Assembly: GCA_026120185.1 (NCBI GenBank)
Contig: JANUWF010002422.1
Location: 992,001 to 1,056,000 of the forward strand
Direction: 5' to 3'
DNA from: Voacanga thouarsii
Taxonomy: Eukaryota; Streptophyta; Magnoliopsida; Gentianales; Apocynaceae
DNA length: 64,000 bases
Positions 46,326 to 57,388 of the stretch are shown here, one piece after another (the stretch's first letter is position 1; each line of letters opens with the position of its first letter). The position numbers and the translations under genes are program-made. The notes under the pieces were generated by a model that saw only the letters and a list, made by a program, of their open reading frames with translations, was not told the DNA's origin and searched no databases.

Positions 46326-49136
46326 TGTTGTAACACTAGAAGCATTTTTTAACCTTCTCAATTTTGAGAAACAAATAATGGCTAATGCAAAAAGTCTTTG
46401 GAAAATAAGTGCAATTTAGGATCGAATACAAAATCAAAAGAGATGAAATGGCATACTTCACCAATTCTCTAACACTAAAGTTTCTTCAAATCACATCACA
46501 AAGTTATTAACTCATGCAATAGCATTCCAACATCTATACTTTGCTACCTATATCGTCAATTTGAAAATGGTAAGAATCAAGTGAATATCTGGTAACAATT
46601 ACCAAAACAAAAATACAGATGAATAAAAGCTTTTGAGTTCAAAACATGGGGAAAACAAAAATATACAGTAATTTAACAAACAGCTCTTATTTTATAGTTC
46701 TTGTACACCACCCATAAAAAGCATGTACGACATATAATCCTACCCCACTAAAAATGAAATTTAAGAAAAGTACCAAACAAGTGCAACAAGTAATAAGTGT
46801 TTTGTGCTCTACTTTTTCACACCATATCTGATTATTAGTGGTTATCAAGTTGCCAAATGATGCTAATTTTCAAGTTGGCCCAATAAATGATTGGCAAATA
46901 ATAGAGTTTCAGAACTATATGCCAGAAGCTCTCAAAATACTGATATTAAAGAAATCCATATCAATTTAATTTTCTTCTAGTCATCCACTATTGAAGAAAA
47001 GAGACACCTTCAGCAATGTAAATATAAACTGCAATGTTCATAGTATTTCCTATACCAAGATCGAGGGGAAAATGCTTTAGGGTAGACTTATGCAAATACT
47101 ACTGCCTTACTCATATTTTGAACTCCCATTTTAAGTTTGTTCTTCAATGAGTACAGAAATTTTATTTAGAATAAATTAATAACATCCATCAAGTAACACA
47201 TGCCATTCATGTTCAAAATTGATGATCATAGGCATGTATAACGTAGAAACAGATCAGACCCAAAGAATTCCTCATGATGGTATCTTTTAAATATGCTCAA
47301 CTTAATCAAGTTAAAATATTACACACACATAAACACATGGCAACTATTGTATCTGATAACATGGTGATCTAATATCTAAAGACTAGTATTAGAATCTTGA
47401 CATCATGAATTAGGTTTTGCAAGAACTGATGGATAAGACCTTTTAGGATGAATCCTTGTTTCTTGATAAAACCTTCACGATGAAGATTACCTTTGACTTG
47501 GTTTCAAAGTAGAATCTCAACAATAGCTAAGACAAGCAAACTTAGATTAAGTTGCACAATCAGCTAAATTATTTGCAGCCCAATGCAGTCTTTTTTCATC
47601 ACCTCCTAATGACTATCATCAAGTAAATGTATTAATCTAGCAAGCATGTATCAAGCAGGTTCTACTACCTTGCCAGTTTGTGGCCTCAATAATAATTATT
47701 AACTAGGTTTCTGATTGTATAACATGAATCTTTTATCACGTAGCACTCATGTGATGAACAAGACAAGCTAAAAAAGTTGGTCAGATAATTTTGTTGCATA
47801 AAATTAAAAACTCGAATTACTCTATTACCATTTGACATGGTAGGTATCCAGCATAGATCCTTTATGCTTTGAGTTGTAGTAGTTAATTATTATAAAAACA
47901 TCTACAATTGAATTTTTAATGACAACTTTGCATCCTTTCCATGTTGATCCCCAACACTCTATTCATTGAAGATAGTCCTAAACCAGAGGTCATAATGGAC
48001 AAGGAACAAAGCATTCTAAAATAACTAAACACTTGATATCCATAGATCAGAGGCCTAAAAAGTATTTCTGTCCCATACCTATGCCCAATGAAACTACAAG
48101 TTGAACAAAGATGAGTTAGTTATTATGCAGAAAGTGTTATCCAACTTTTCATGCCAACCAAATACACAAGATAACCAAAAAGGCTTCTATTGCAATTCAT
48201 ACCAATATGCATTATGCTTTTGCTAGGAACCACTAGATAATGATGAAAGTAGGGCAAATAAATATGCAAAACAATGATGGAATGCATTAGTTAGGTATCT
48301 TCAGAGGCTTTAGAAAGGAACTAGAAAACAATATGAGCTACTAAAATGTCGTGGGACTATTTTAGGAATATGAGGGGGAAAAAAATGCTAACAGTACAAA
48401 CCAAAAGAGGTTGTCTAGCAAGACATATCAAGTTACATACAACACAAAATACAGTACATCATCAAAATCATTTTTGAACACCAATAAATGTGATACTGTA
48501 AAATGTCAAAGATGAAAATGAAAGCCCAGGATCTTCTTTCTTTTGTACTTTCTTTGCTGGAAATATCAGAACTTATACAAAATGAACAATATAGTTCCTA
48601 CTTTTGCTGGAGCAAGTATGGTAGAGAGAGTATTGTATCTTGTGCATCTATAGGTGTATCATCCAGTGAAAAACTTCAAAACAATTATGGCAATAGGGCC
48701 TAAGAAATTTAGGAGATGAAGTGATCACTAACAACACCATATATAGTTAACAAGTACCAACCTCATGTTAACTGAAACGGATCTCCCTCCCCCCCCCCCC
48801 CCTCCCCTTTTCTTTATATTCCTTGGCATCAAGGTTATGACAAATTGACAACCTATAAGTGACAAGTAATCCCATTTGGATGTACCCTAAATTCCATCTA
48901 GGTTCATAATTTTTGTGAACTACCATCTACAATAAGCATAGATATAGTTCAATCAATCACTAGTATCGTAGCTCTAATTACACGATCATGCTCTATTAAT
49001 TAGATTATCAAAATGTCTAATTATTTGAAACTTTTTATTATCATTATGAACAAAATTTCAAAACTATAAATAGGCAAATGGAAATTAAAGCACATATGTC
49101 AATATAATCCCTTAGAAAATAAGATAGAATTTTCTT
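46326..49136. other. Interior of the Mutator-like element, no gene recognised
   Basis: AT-rich, no coding seen on either strand. C-rich run at 48786-48808. The longest ORF (48503-48703) has no familiar motif. Confidence 0.4.
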
Positions 49137-49137
49137 T

Positions 49138-49348
49138 TAGGGCTTGTAAAATGTAATTTGTATCAATTCACTCAAATCTTCTGCCTTTTGGGGCAACAAT
49201 TTTGTAGCAGCCTGTTCCACACTCTTCGCTTTAAACATCCTCGCATCCATATCCTTCTCCTCCATGCACACCCCAGAACAAACTAAAACAAGCGTCTCTA
49301 TGCCCTCAGGGAACTGAGCAACCATATTGTACCCCACAACCACAAATG
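49138..49348 (-). pseudogene. Captured exon of a plant alpha/beta hydrolase gene
   Basis: The minus strand reads a pyrimidine-rich tract (CTCCCTCTCTCCC) and the 3' splice site CTTCAG at 49354-49349, then an open stretch: FVVVGYNMVAQFPEGIETLV, LVCSGVCMEEKDM, LLPQKAEDLSELIQ and TFYKP before a stop at 49137. This is the segment just after the nucleophile elbow of plant ABHD6/monoacylglycerol-lipase-like hydrolases, where the family has GGFVGYSMAAQFPE and later GVCLEEKDM and LLPQTPEKLREL. The nucleophile Ser itself, the oxyanion part and the later Asp/His are outside the fragment. The retained acceptor site shows a genomic, not cDNA, origin. It lies inside the TIRs of the Mutator-like element, as expected for a captured host fragment. 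It cannot be catalytic alone; it could be an exon of a chimeric transcript or feed small RNAs. Confidence 0.75.
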
Positions 49349-49629
49349 CTGAAGGGAGAGAGGGAGAAAAAGGTTTACCGTGAGGGAGTGAATGGGCAAC
49401 TCAGAGAGGAAAGGCATGAAGGTTTTTGCGGCAGTGGGGGAGGTGAATGGGAAATAAAAAATTCCGAGAATGGCGATGGTTTTTTTTGTTAATGAAGGTG
49501 AAGCAGAACTGCAAGAGGGTGGCATGAAGAATTTGAACCTCTGCAACTTGGTATTGGCAACCGAAAAACATCAACTCACCTGTCAAACATCCCATCTACA
49601 TTGTTGATGTGAGGGACCAGAACTCGGCT

Positions 49630-49801
49630 TGGCTTCAGCTGCCACAGAGCCAAAGCCAGATTAGGACAAAACGACATTGTTTTGCCCTACTCTTGGTCCA
49701 GGAGACGTGGCCTCTCCTGTGTTGCAAGATCTTCTGCCAATGGATCCTAGTCGCAAAAGAGCCGTGCAATTTCCGTACTGGAATTGTGCGGCCCCGAATC
49801 T
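49630..49801 (-). repeat. Right terminal inverted repeat of the Mutator-like element
   Basis: Ends GCGGCCCCGAATCT at 49801. The tip GCCGTGCAATTTCCGTACTG followed by GAATTGTGCGGCC (49771-49793) is nearly a perfect hairpin by itself. Confidence 0.7.
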
Positions 49802-49917
49802 ATTAGTTCGGAATTTTTTTTTCTTTTTTTTCTTTTTTTTTATGAAAATGTAAATATATTAATATTTATCAAAAGGATTTACATGGGTTACTAGTTTACA
49901 GTCAAGGAGACTGCCAA

Positions 49918-50472
49918 CTAGTGGTTGTTAAAACAGGATTCAAATGTGTGCAGAATATCAGGGTACAAAGTAAAAATAACAGTGTACACATGTGTTTTAA
50001 TTTTCTTTATAATCTCCAACGGTAGGCATATCGCATACTCAAAAATGGCCTTATTATGAGCACACCAGATGTAGTAGAAAGTGGTCGCCAAAGCAGTAGA
50101 TTTAACCTTACTAAACCACGAGGTACCACAGTTGCCGCGCTTATACCACCTGAGACAAGACTTGGCCGAACATAAAGTATTTGGTAGACGAAGCCACCTT
50201 TTCACTTCCGTCCAAATTGTAGCAGAAATTGAGCATCTGAAGAATAGATGATTAGTCGTTTCCGGATATGCCTTACACAGAGGACAAGACAAGTCGTCCA
50301 GCCTGAACACAAGTGTATCCTTAGTCTTCAGTCTACCCTTAGCACACAACCAAAGGATGAATAAGTGTTTGGGAGTCAGTCCTTGCTTCCATATAGTATT
50401 GGCCCAATACACAGTTTGTGTACTTGATCGCAGATAGTCATACGCAAGACAAGTGAAGGAATTATTGCACAT
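49918..50472 (-). pseudogene. LINE ORF2 C-terminal zinc-binding domain
   Basis: 184 codons open. Residues about 30-110 match the RT-associated zinc-binding domain of plant LINEs: FILWLCAKGRLKTKDTLVFR, then CPLCKAYPETTNHLFFRCSI (C-x2-C, H-x4-C). The rest is the usual C-terminal tail. It is separated from RT by a degraded stretch at 50473-50883 that still encodes RT-thumb/linker homology in shifted frames. Confidence 0.82.
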
Positions 50473-50883
50473 TGCCTAAGAATGAAGAAGATTAACTGAA
50501 CATTGAATATCCCGTTCGTGCTCCATGATCATGTCTATAATTGCTAACAGCCTACGAAATAAGGGTGAGAGTTCCTCGTGATGATCACACTCCCAAACAG
50601 ATCTGCCCTTCAAATAGAAATGGTTCACCCATTTGACCTATAGTGATTGTTTCTCCGCTTGGATGTCCTAAATGATTCTAGCCAGTAGCGCTTCATTCCA
50701 AGTGTGCAAGTTCTGCAATCCAAGTCCATCCTCATTTTTTGGAAGACAGATATTCTTCCATGCAACCAAAGAATTCTTTAAGTCCCAAAGGAAATCCCTA
50801 GCTATCCTATCCAACTGACAAATGACCATAGATGGCGTAGGGAGAATAGATAACCAGAAACACTCTACACCTTGGAGAATAGA

Positions 50884-51931
50884 TTAGATCAGTTGCAAGC
50901 GGCCAGCATAAGAGAGGGACCGAGCGGACCAACATCCAATGCATAAGCCAATGCAACTAAGTAATGGTTTATAGTAAGTAAGCTTAATCCTACCATTCAT
51001 GATTGGTAAGCCAAGGTATCGGAACGGAAATTCACCAATGGGAATTCCAGTAGTATCTCGAATATTCTCATGATCATTCATACTGATCCCAACAAGATAG
51101 ATATTGGACTTATCCTTATTGTTTTCAAGACCCGAGCATCTTTTAAATTCATCTAGGCAATCAAGGAGAATGCGGATAGATGAGCAGTCACCCCTAGCAA
51201 ACAACATAAGGTCATTCGCAAAAGTAAAGTGAGTAATCTTAAGCTCCTTACACTTGGGATGATAATTAAATAGTGTCCCAAGTGTGTGCACTTTGACGAC
51301 CCGTGAGAAATATTCTAAGCAAATAACAAACAACAGGGGGGAGATCGGATCCTCTTGGCGTAGACCCTTTGCACCAGTAAAAAAACCATGGACAGTCCCA
51401 TTGATAGCAAGAGAGAACGAAGTAGTTGTGACACATTGCTCAATCCAGTTCATAAAGAGAGGAGGGAACCCAAGCTCATGAAGTAGATCCAGTAAAAAAA
51501 AACCCAATTAACTGAGTCATAAGCCTTCCGTAGGTCCACCTTTATTGTGCATCGAGGAGACACTCGTCTTCTACTATACATACACATAAGTTTCTGGACC
51601 ATCAAGATATTATCAGTCATGAGTTTGTCCTGTATGAATGCTGATTGGGAAGTGTCTACCAGGTGAGGTACAACCAATTCAAGTCTGTCGACCAGGATCT
51701 TAGAAATAATCTTGTAGACCACGTTACAACAAGAGATAGGTCTATAGTCACACACCCTCCCAGCATGATCGGATTTCGGAACCAGGGTGAAAATAGAATG
51801 ATTAAGCTACTTAAGAATTGTTTCAGTGAAGAATTTCGATACAGCATCAAAAAGACTCTGGCCAACCGTACTCCAAGCTTTCTTGAAGAATAATGCTGAG
51901 TAACCATTAGGGGCAGGGGCTTTGCAATCAC
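50884..51931 (-). pseudogene. LINE ORF2 reverse transcriptase, broken
   Basis: Two frames. 51755-51450 has CDYRPISCCNVVYKIISKIL, SAFIQDKLMTDNILM and KVDLRKAYDSVNW, which keeps the first catalytic Asp. 51507-50884 (207 codons) has FFTGAKGLRQEDPISPLLFV, where the family reads GxRQGDPLSP, then HFTFANDLMLFARGD. The family's catalytic FADD is FAND, so one of the paired Asp residues is Asn. It ends YLGLPIMNG and SYAGRLQLI. A frameshift near 51480 and the D-to-N change make it inactive. Confidence 0.88.
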
Positions 51932-54256
51932 TAATGTCCTATAGGGCTAATTTGATATCTTGTATATTAACGTCCCTAACCAAATCCACCTTCATGTCAT
52001 GAGGAACCATTGGGCCAGCCCTAACAAAGCCCACATTGATTCCCTGGCAGTTCACCTTAGTCCCAAGAGTCTTCCGAAAATAATCCACAAATTCATCAAC
52101 AAGATCTTTTGGGCTATCAGTCATATTACCGTCCTCCTTTCGAATCAATGCAATGAAGCTCCTCTTTTTATTTTGTTTGAAAATGTTGAAAAAGTAACGA
52201 GTGTTTTTGTCAGCATGAGCCACATACCTTCCCTTGGGAGGTTGCTGGTAGAACTTCATTTCTGCCTTCACGATACACATTACCAAAAGTTTACACTCCT
52301 TGAAATGTGCCATAAGGTTATGATCCACAGGGTTGGCCAGTAGAAGCTGTTGGGCATTGACTACCACCTGGTTTGCATGTTCAACGTGATCAGATAGGTG
52401 AGAGAATTCCAGTATGTTTAGCTACCGCAAGTCACACTTTAGCATTTTTAAATGACGACAAAAGGCGAACTGGTGGAAACCTACGTATGGCTGTTCCCAA
52501 GCCTGTTGCACAATATTCAGGAAAGAGTCATGGTCAGTCCAAAGATTAAGGAATCTAAAAGGATGAACAGCTCCCAGAGTGTTCTCAACCACTGACCAAA
52601 TAGCTGGAATGTGATCAGAAATATAGCTAATAGGTAAAAATCCCACTGATGCCTAGATAGAAGACTGAAACCATGCCTCATTACCCATAACTCTATCCAG
52701 TTTGGACCACACTCTAGAATTTGTCCAAGAGAACCTCGGTTCGATATAGGGTAGGTCTTCCAAGCCAGTGTCAGCACATAATGTCGCAAAATCCCTAATT
52801 TCATATGTTGAAGGTAGTGAACCGCCAAGTTTATCATCCACATGCAAATAGGAATTAAAATCCCCTAGAAGGATCCATGCCTCCGACATGGAAGATGATA
52901 ATAATTGAATATCTTCCCATAATTTTCTACGAGCCACAACAGAATTGTAAGCATAAATGAAAGTGAAGAAATATGTAGAATGAGTAATCTTACATGTGAT
53001 GCGCACAGTAATAGCCTGAGGTGTACAATGGATTAATTGGACATCTACCTTTGCACCATTCCACAAGCTTTCTTGAAGAATAATGCTGAGTAACCATTAG
53101 GGCCAGGGGCTTTGCAATCACTAATGTCCTATAGGGCTAATTTGATATCTTGTATATTAACGTCCTTAACCAAATCCACCTTCATGTCATGAGGAACCAT
53201 TGGGCCAACCCTAACAAAGTCCACATTGATTCCCTGGCAGTTCACCTTAGTCCCAAGAGTCTTCCGAAAATAATCCACAAATTCATCAACAAGATCTTTT
53301 GGGCTACCAGTCATGTTACCGTCCTCCTTTCGAATCAATGCAATGAAGCTCCTCTTTTTATTTTTTTTGAAAATGTTGAAAAAGTAACGAGTGTTTTTGT
53401 CAGCATGAGCCACATACCTTCCCTTGGGAGGTTGCTGGTAGAACTTCATTTCTGCTTTCACGATACACATTACCAAAAGTTTACACTCCTTGAAATGTGC
53501 CATAAGGTTATGATCCACAGGGTTGGCTAGTAGAAGCTGTTGGGCATTGACTACCACCTGGTTTGCATGTTCAACGTGATTAGATAGGTGAGAGAATTTC
53601 AGTATGTTTAGCTACCGCAAGTCACGCTTTAGCATTTTTAAATGACGACAAAAGGCGAACTGGTGGAAACCTACGTATGCTGTTCCCAAGCCTGTTGCAC
53701 AATATTCAGGAAAGAGTCATGGTCAGTCCAAAGATTAAGGAATCTAAAAGGACGAACAGCTTCTAGAGTGTTCTCAACCACTGACCAAATAGCTGGACTG
53801 TGATCAGAAATATAGCTAATAGGTAAAAATCCCACTGATGCCTAGATAGAAGACTGAAACCATGCCTCATTACCCATAACTCTATCCAGTTTGGACCACA
53901 CTCTAGAATTTGTCCAAGAGAACCTCGGTTCGATATAGGGTAGGTCTTCCAAGCCAGTGTCAGCACATAATGTCGCAAAATCCCTAATTTCATATGTTGA
54001 AGGTAGTGAACCGCCAAGTTTATCATCCACATGCAAATAGGAATTAAAATCCCCTAGAAGGATCCATGCCTCCGACATGGAAGATGATAATAACTGAATA
54101 TCTTCCCATAATTTTCTACGAGCCACAACAGAATTGTAAGCATAAATGAAAGTGAAGAAATATGTAGAATGAGGAATCTTACATGTGATGCGCACAGTAA
54201 TAGCCTGAGGTGTACAGTGGATTAATTGGACATCTACCTTTGCACCATTCCACAAG
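51874..54256 (-). repeat. 1.19-kb direct tandem duplication within the LINE
   Basis: 51874-53063 and 53064-54252 are direct copies, the second one base shorter (a G missing near 53680). Both start CAAGCTTTCTTGAAGAATAA, and the right end of each is followed by CAAG, so four bases of microhomology bound the repeat. Differences are few (for example C/T at about 52384/53581 and TTTTGTTTG/TTTTTTTTG near 52172/53364), so the duplication looks recent compared with the other decay here. Confidence 0.92.
51939..53066 (-). pseudogene. Duplicated second copy of LINE endonuclease and linker
   Basis: On the minus strand this is the downstream copy: endonuclease part 53066-52653 (WNGAKVDVQLIH, ILLGDFNSYL, FSWTNSRVWSKLDRVMGN), then 52646-52422 (YISDHIPAIWSV), then the linker 52367-51939 (ADKNTRYFFNIFKQNKKRSF), running on into RT. 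The N-terminal third of the endonuclease is absent because the duplication begins inside it. Confidence 0.85.
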
Positions 54257-54480
54257 ATGACAATTCTTCCACCATCAGCTTCGACCAAGTTATGAATAGC
54301 TGACCAATTAGGGAACTTGGTTTGTAAAATATTGTCCAGCCCAACAGGAGTCAGCTTTGTTTCCAGTAATCCAATAACGTCAATACGATGTTTAGAAGTA
54401 AATTTCTGAACACCACAGTGCTTGAGGGTCTTATTGAACCCTCTAATATTCCAGCATGCTACTCTTATTGAGGACTATTT
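53129..54480 (-). pseudogene. LINE ORF2 endonuclease and linker, first copy
   Basis: From about 54470 the minus strand reads ACWNIRGFN (start of the endonuclease with its metal-binding Asn), then LLETKLTP with the catalytic Glu. The 54288-53842 frame gives FFTFIYAYNS, AWILLGDFNSYLHVDD (catalytic Asp/Asn) and FSWTN...SKLDRVMGN. After a stop the SDHSP-type end motif is read as SDHSPAIWSV near 53800. The linker 53557-53129 (142 codons) follows. The enzyme nicks target DNA to prime reverse transcription. Broken by stops at about 53842 and 54290. Confidence 0.85.
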
Positions 54481-54677
54481 GGTGCCTGTTAGGCCCCAAT
54501 CAAGTCAACACTGCGTTATGCATATTTCTTCCATACTGAGCAAATAAATCTTGTTGCTTGGACTGTTGCCTTACCGGCATTCCCTATTTCCTTTTGAGCA
54601 TCATTAACACAGCCTTCATGCCTAGAAGGAGAGGTAGAAATTCTCTTTGTAAAGTGAACATTCTGCTGTGATTTTGA

Positions 54678-55897
54678 TCACCATTGTTGGTGTCCCCCAC
54701 GTCTAACCCTGGACCTACCCCTTCTGTCTAATATCTTACTACTTGGTCCAACAGATGAGGATGGTGTATCATATTCAGCAGCCCGTCTTTGTCCAAGTTT
54801 ATCATTTGTGGCAGGCTTACCCATTTGATTGTCATTGAATAGAGGTACATGCACGGAAGTGTGCGTGTTGTGGTTGGTGTTTTGTTCCAAACAGATAGCT
54901 GGTTGTTTCCCTTTATCATTGCAAGAATTCCTTATTACATTAGGTGATGGAGATCGCAGAGGATTTTCCTGTCCAACAGGTGCCGACACATGCCTCTTCC
55001 GATTGTTTGTCTTTCTCTTCTGCCCAATTGCAAAGCCGTCAATCTTGGGCACCAAATTTTGTTCCTTTGTTTTCATTTTTCCCCCATGCATGTATCCGTG
55101 ACATGCCCAAATTTACAACAAAAGCTACAATAGGCTGGTTCAAATTCAAATCTGACTACCTGCTGCTTGATTTTACCAGATGGCAAACGAATTGGCACCA
55201 ACTTCACTAGAGGCTTGGACACATCCACTTCAACAAGAACTCTAGCATATGCCACACGATAAAAATTTGCAGTTAGCATATTGGTCATCACTGGAATACC
55301 AATAGTAGAGGCAATCTTACTTAAAGCTCTCATATTCCAGCATCCCAATGGCAAGGCTGGAAACGTTACCCATATGGGCATTATGCTCACATCATCAAGA
55401 GAGAAATTAAAGTCCGACGCCATCATTTTGAGCATCAGTGATCGTCCAAACACAACATAGGGTCCCCATCGAAGAACCTGTTGCCTATCAGCATCCATTT
55501 TGAATCTGAAAATCAACCACCCGGAAGCATGGTTATGCACCTTTGTTTGAACACCCCAATGCTTAGTGAGGTCCATGACTGCTTTCATACCAGGGAACTT
55601 GCCCGCAAACATTCCCACAAGGCAGAAACCCAGCTTTTCCTCAGCATCCACTAAGTCCAAAGCCTCAATGTCAATAAGATTACTCGAGCTGGGCATATGA
55701 CTTAGTTTTAATCCATTCTGCTGTACCCGGTTCCCTTTCACCATACTAGCCCAAGACCGAGTATTTTGGTTGGTGTCCAAAGGATTGGGAGGGGGTAGAG
55801 GCTTCAGACGAGAGGTTGAAATGTCTCCCACAGGGGTTTCGGGTGGGACAGAAGGCTCAGGTGCTATAGGGTTTATGCTCTCCACCTGGACTGACAA
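54678..55897 (-). pseudogene. LINE ORF1 (DUF4283 plus zinc knuckle)
   Basis: 55897-55073 is open for 274 codons from MSVQVESINPIAPEP. A Pro-rich N-terminus is followed by a DUF4283-type RNA-binding region (residues about 85-215: LVGMFAGKFPGMKAVMDLTK, GWLIFRFKMDADRQQVLRWG, MPIWVTFPALPLGCWN) and a zinc knuckle CSFCCKFGHVTDTC (C-x2-C-x4-H-x4-C). A stop follows the knuckle. The basic C-terminal part is read in the overlapping frame 55091-54678 (IGQKRKTNNRKRHVSAPVGQ). ORF1 binds LINE RNA. Probably once one frame that is now shifted near 55080. Confidence 0.85.
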
Positions 55898-55941
55898 TAG
55901 GTAGGAGGGTCTAGACGCATCCGGGCTCTGGAGATGGACCT

Positions 55942-56950
55942 CTAAGACTGGAAGGACAAATGACGGTGGGTAGGTAGGGATTGAGGAGTTCGTTTCATAA
56001 AGTTAGGAGGGAGATGGGGTGGGCACACTGGGCAGCTCCATGGATGGCGACCTGCCCATGGGAGAGAAACGAATGACACCCCCACTTTGGGATCTTGTTT
56101 TCGTCGTCTGGTCTGGACCATAGGTCCAGCCCCACAGATCAAGGAAAGGAAAACAAAAGCCAAACAGATAAAGAGAAGAAGACAAACGCCTAGAAAAAGG
56201 GTAAAGACACACCGGGTTTAGTAACCTACCTACCTGACATGCATGGAAAGAAGCTACACAACTAAAGGATTATAGGCCAAGAGAGAGGTGGGATAGGTGA
56301 ATTTGAAATCAAATATAATACCTAGGCAGATTATCACAATTGAGAAACCAACAAAGAGGGTAACAAACTGGTCTGCACTTGAAGATAGCGGTTTATGAAG
56401 ATCAAAGAAACCCTTTAGATGGCAACATAGATAATTTGGAGGAGAGGTTAAACCAAAAGGTATCTGAAGAGCCTAGCCGAGATGGGGCTGACCCCGACAT
56501 CATCAAGCCAACTTAAGAACATATACTAGCGCTACTGCCTAGGAAATCATCAGCAGGAAGACAACAGACTTATAGGATATTAAGGTAGGATAACAAGGGA
56601 GAAGAAAATTGGCCTCAGCAAACAACCCAGCTACGATCATACATAACTCATCTTGCATATGACACTCGCATAACCAAACAACAAATCAACCACGCAAATA
56701 TCAAACTGCTCAGAGTTCTTATACGGGAATGCAAGAGAAGTAGTATTCAGAACACTAACACATGTAGTATGACTATACGGAGAACAAAACCACAGAAATA
56801 GAACTAGAGGATAACTAACCAATAAGGGAGACGGTTACATCGACTGCAGCTTTAAGAACAGTTAAGGGAGTAGCGAGCTAGAACAAGAAGTGAACTTAAG
56901 GGAGTTGAGAGCATCTCTCTCTACACTTCTCCTTCACATTTAGTTGTGAA
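55942..56950 (-). other. LINE 5' region
   Basis: No stable coding. 56212-55942 contains short overlapping frames that could be the decayed ORF1 start. The rest has the mixed composition of a LINE 5' UTR. A T-run at 56957-56966 (plus strand) lies at its outer edge. Confidence 0.45.
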
Positions 56951-56985
56951 CAAATTTTTTTTTTCTTACTAATACTTAATTGGCC

Positions 56986-57302
56986 GGATTCGGGGCCGCG
57001 CAAGTTGTGGTACTACAACTTGTGCGGTCATTTGAGTTCACATGAACATTTGACACAATCACATGAACATTCTATACGATTACATGAATATCAAAACGAC
57101 GTCGTTTTGAATGGTCAAAACGACGTCGTCCTACTAAAAAAAATTTTACACGCGGCCACCTTCTTGCACGTTGGATTTTTGTTATTTTTTATTTAGATCG
57201 TCAAATGGCCACCTTCTTGCATGTTGGATTTTTGTTATTTTTTATTTGGACCTTCAAATGGCCGCGCAAGTTGCCGTGCACAACTTGCGCGGCCCCATAT
57301 GC
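56986..57302. mobile_element. Mutator-type MITE upstream of the SDC gene
   Basis: A 317-bp element with tips GGATTCGGGGCCGCGCAAGT and (reverse complement of the right end) GCATATGGGGCCGCGCAAGT, flanked by a perfect 9-bp duplication taattggcc (56977-56985 and 57303-57311). Each tip contains a hairpin, for example CCGCGCAAGTTGTGGTACTA followed by CAACTTGTGCGG (56996-57027). Inside are ACATGAACA-type repeats (57040-57090), two ACGACGTCGT palindromes (57096, 57120) and a 53-bp direct repeat (57154 and 57207). A further partial tip (GCGCGGCCAC, 57317-57326) follows the right duplication. Tips and inner repeats resemble the large element at 39422-49801. Confidence 0.78.
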
Positions 57303-57388
57303 TAATTGGCCCGACTTGCGCGGCCACTACTCCTAATAGGACGTCGCCTCTCACTCGAAGTCACGACACCGATGCTGCTCAAAATCTC

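Larger units (their letters stand above)
39422..49801. mobile_element. Non-autonomous Mutator-like element (Pack-MULE candidate), 10.4 kb
   Basis: Bounded by long terminal inverted repeats (39422-about 39600 and about 49630-49801) and a 9-bp target duplication with one mismatch, attagttcc (39413-39421) and attagttcg (49802-49810). Long TIRs plus a 9-bp duplication are the hallmark of the Mutator superfamily. No ORF in the interior resembles a MURA transposase, a SWIM zinc finger or any other transposase, so it would need a helper. The interior holds two related tandem arrays and, near the right end, a captured exon of an alpha/beta hydrolase gene. Confidence 0.72.
49811..56950 (-). mobile_element. 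L1-type LINE (non-LTR retrotransposon), minus strand
   Basis: Order on the minus strand: 5' region (from about 56950), ORF1 with a DUF4283 domain and zinc knuckle, ORF2 with an apurinic-type endonuclease, reverse transcriptase, C-terminal zinc-binding domain, then an A-rich tail (A8-9 blocks broken by G at 49811-49842). This is the standard plant L1 plan. The coding part carries a 1.19-kb tandem duplication. No convincing flanking target duplication was found; the tail directly abuts the 9-bp duplication of the Mutator-like element. Confidence 0.85.

Noticed and set aside
51960..52343. Plus-strand ORFs of 126-127 codons in both LINE duplicates
   Set aside because: Antisense shadows of the real minus-strand LINE linker frame (51939-52367 and 53129-53557).
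49811..56966. LINE target-site duplication
   Set aside because: Compared the sequence after the A-tail (49801-49811 side) with 56940-56980; only short AT-rich similarity, not a convincing repeat.
57317..57326. Second complete MITE next to the SDC promoter
   Set aside because: Only one partial tip (GCGCGGCCAC) is present; no opposite terminus or duplication.
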